Origin: an uncultured Methylobacillus sp.
GTDB lineage: Bacteria > Pseudomonadota > Gammaproteobacteria > Burkholderiales > Methylophilaceae
DNA: 15,668 nucleotides
Assembly: GCA_946481235.1 (NCBI GenBank)
Contig: CAMLME010000026.1
Location: 1 to 15,668 of the forward strand
Direction: 5' to 3'
Of the stretch, positions 14,744 through 15,668 are shown in pieces. Positions within the stretch are counted from its first letter, which is position 1. Each line of letters opens with the position of its first letter. Position numbers and translations under genes: made by a program. The notes beneath the pieces are model-generated. The model was given only the letters and a program-made list of their open reading frames with translations, made no database searches and was not told the DNA's origin.

Positions 14744-15100
14744 TTAAACGGTCTTGCCGCGATAGATCACCATCGAGGCGCCCTGCGATTGCGAAAAGTT
14801 GTTGTAACCGATCAGGCGCACGTGGTTGTCCGGATTGGCCTTGTGGCAGGCGTCGGCTTCGGCCAGGATACGGTCGACATCGGTTTCGCCGAACATCGGC
14901 AGTTTCCACATGTACCAGTAAGAGTCCATCAGGTATTGCGGCTCGATGTGCTCGATGGCCGGGTTCCAGCCTTTGGACACGAGATACTCGATCTGCTTGC
15001 GGATGTCTTCCTTGCTCATCGCCGGCAGGTAAGAGAAGGTCTCGAACTTGCGGCTGGCGGGGTCGCTCAGACGGGACTTGTAATCCATTACTTCGCTCAT
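14744..15100 (-). CDS. cbbS: RuBisCO small subunit, form I
   Basis: The 118-residue protein shows the small-subunit landmarks: KFETFSYLP near the start, [26 protein letters not shown] in the middle, and VRLIGYNN near the end. Four to eight of these cap each end of the L8S8 enzyme and are needed for full activity. Length is typical of proteobacterial form IA proteins. AAAGGA lies 7 bases before the ATG. It follows cbbL by 97 bases. Cytoplasmic; whether the enzyme is packed in carboxysomes cannot be told, as no shell genes are in the window. Confidence 0.97.
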   Translation of the reverse strand: MSEVMDYKSRLSDPASRKFETFSYLPAMSKEDIRKQIEYLVSKGWNPAIEHIEPQYLMDSYWYMWKLPMFGETDVDRILAEADACHKANPDNHVRLIGYNNFSQSQGASMVIYRGKTV

Positions 15101-15146
15101 TGCATTTCCTTTCAGTATTCATTCACAAGCACGCGGCTTGCGCATC

Positions 15147-15185
15147 GGTTCGCGAACCCGGCGGGCAGGCTTCACCCGCCGGTTC
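15147..15185 (-). other. GC-rich hairpins in the cbbL-cbbS spacer
   Basis: GAACCCGGCGGG (15154-15165) pairs with CCCGCCGGTTC (15175-15185) over 11 bp with one bulge and a 9-base loop. The perfect palindrome GGTTCGCGAACC (15147-15158) shares one arm, so the two structures exclude each other. There is no T-run. A further 5-bp hairpin, CAAGC/GCTTG, lies at 15126-15140. Likely roles are message stability or processing between the two subunit cistrons; this is inference. Confidence 0.6.
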
Positions 15186-15197
15186 ATGGAGATAACC

Positions 15198-15668
15198 TTA
15201 CTTGTGGGCGACGTCCAGCTTGTCCACGGTATCGAACTCGAACTTGATTTCCTTCCATGTTTCCATGGCGATCTTCAGTTCCGGGCTGCTCTTGGCGGCT
15301 TCGGTCAGGATGGCCTTGCCTTCCTTCTCGATGGCGACGCCCTTGTTGCGCGCTTCCACGCAGGCTTCGAGCGCCACGCGGTTGGCTGCCGCACCTGCAG
15401 CATTGCCCCACGGGTGGCCCAGCGTACCGCCGCCGAATTGCAACACGGAGTCGTCGCCGAAGATGTTGACCAGCGCAGGCATGTGCCACACGTGAATACC
15501 GCCGGAAGCGACCGGCAATACGCCAGGCATGGAGCCCCAGTCCTGATCGAAGAAGATGCCGCGGCTGCGGTCTTCCTTGATGAATTCGTCACGCATGATG
15601 TCGATCCAGCCCAGGGTTGCGGCGCGGTCGCCTTCCAGCTTGCCCACGACGGTACCGGAGTGCAGGTG
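15198..15668 (-). CDS. cbbL: RuBisCO large subunit, form IA (5' part outside window)
   Basis: The last 156 residues are present; the gene continues beyond base 15668. Seen: [13 protein letters not shown], which holds the active-site His and the loop-6 Lys (His327 and Lys334 in spinach numbering), [14 protein letters not shown] with Ser379-Gly380-Gly381, and [14 protein letters not shown] with Gly403-Gly404. All visible phosphate-binding residues are intact. The sequence is of the green-like bacterial form IA type, in line with the following cbbQ and cbbO. The enzyme fixes CO2 onto ribulose bisphosphate in the Calvin cycle. The promoter and any cbbR lie upstream, outside the window. The stop TAA at 15200-15198 is 97 bases before cbbS. 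Confidence 0.98.
   Translation of the reverse strand, partial: HLHSGTVVGKLEGDRAATLGWIDIMRDEFIKEDRSRGIFFDQDWGSMPGVLPVASGGIHVWHMPALVNIFGDDSVLQFGGGTLGHPWGNAAGAAANRVALEACVEARNKGVAIEKEGKAILTEAAKSSPELKIAMETWKEIKFEFDTVDKLDVAHK

Noticed and set aside
13718..15247. A 509-codon open frame on the plus strand opposite cbbO, cbbQ and cbbS
   Set aside because: It is antisense to three well-recognised genes, its product shows no domain, and its composition (His/Arg/Gln-rich) is that of a mirror frame of GC-rich coding DNA.
1..15668. Mobile elements, CRISPR array, tRNA or phage/defence genes
   Set aside because: No transposase, direct repeat array, tRNA-like cloverleaf or toxin/defence domain was seen on either strand.

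Overview
The window looks like chromosomal DNA of a chemolithoautotrophic betaproteobacterium, probably in the Nitrosomonadales/Gallionellales range. The evidence is a form IA RuBisCO operon of the cbbL-cbbS-cbbQ-cbbO type with a small cbbN-like gene at its end, a CcoG/FixG-type cytochrome oxidase assembly protein, an MsbA-like exporter, and an even GC-rich composition. The genus is inference. No rRNA, tRNA, insertion sequence, CRISPR array or phage gene was seen, so this is mostly ordinary core genome with a few interesting regulatory details.

Left part (1-5025). A HAD-IIA phosphatase gene (minus) runs off the left edge. A small lipoprotein gene (plus) converges on an MsbA-type ABC exporter gene (minus). 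A second small lipoprotein gene diverges from the exporter and is followed by an atypical short-chain dehydrogenase-like gene that overlaps a short AlkA-type DNA glycosylase gene by 4 bp.

Middle part (5026-8132) is a cyclic-di-GMP module. A class I c-di-GMP riboswitch (GEMM-I, about 5146-5235) lies in the leader of a DUF3391/HD-GYP phosphodiesterase gene, which ends in a clear intrinsic terminator. Next is a membrane-bound GGDEF diguanylate cyclase with an intact product-inhibition site. The riboswitch would sense the molecule that the downstream enzyme is predicted to destroy, and the neighbouring enzyme makes it. A CXXCH-containing cysteine cluster inside the cytoplasmic GGDEF domain is unusual.

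Right-middle part (8139-11196). A lipoprotein of unknown function (minus, possibly with a non-canonical ATT start) diverges from a rubredoxin gene. Then come ccoG and an unrecognised 137-residue protein. The last gene meets the end of the cbb operon tail to tail, with overlapping stop codons.

Right part (11193-15668) is the RuBisCO operon, all on the minus strand and transcribed leftward: cbbL (3' part only), cbbS, cbbQ, cbbO and a cbbN-like gene. CbbQ and CbbO form the AAA+/VWA activase that removes inhibitory sugar phosphates from form I RuBisCO. A strong intrinsic terminator hairpin between cbbS and cbbQ probably makes the activase genes much less expressed than the enzyme subunits. A long GC-rich hairpin with a competing palindrome sits between cbbL and cbbS.
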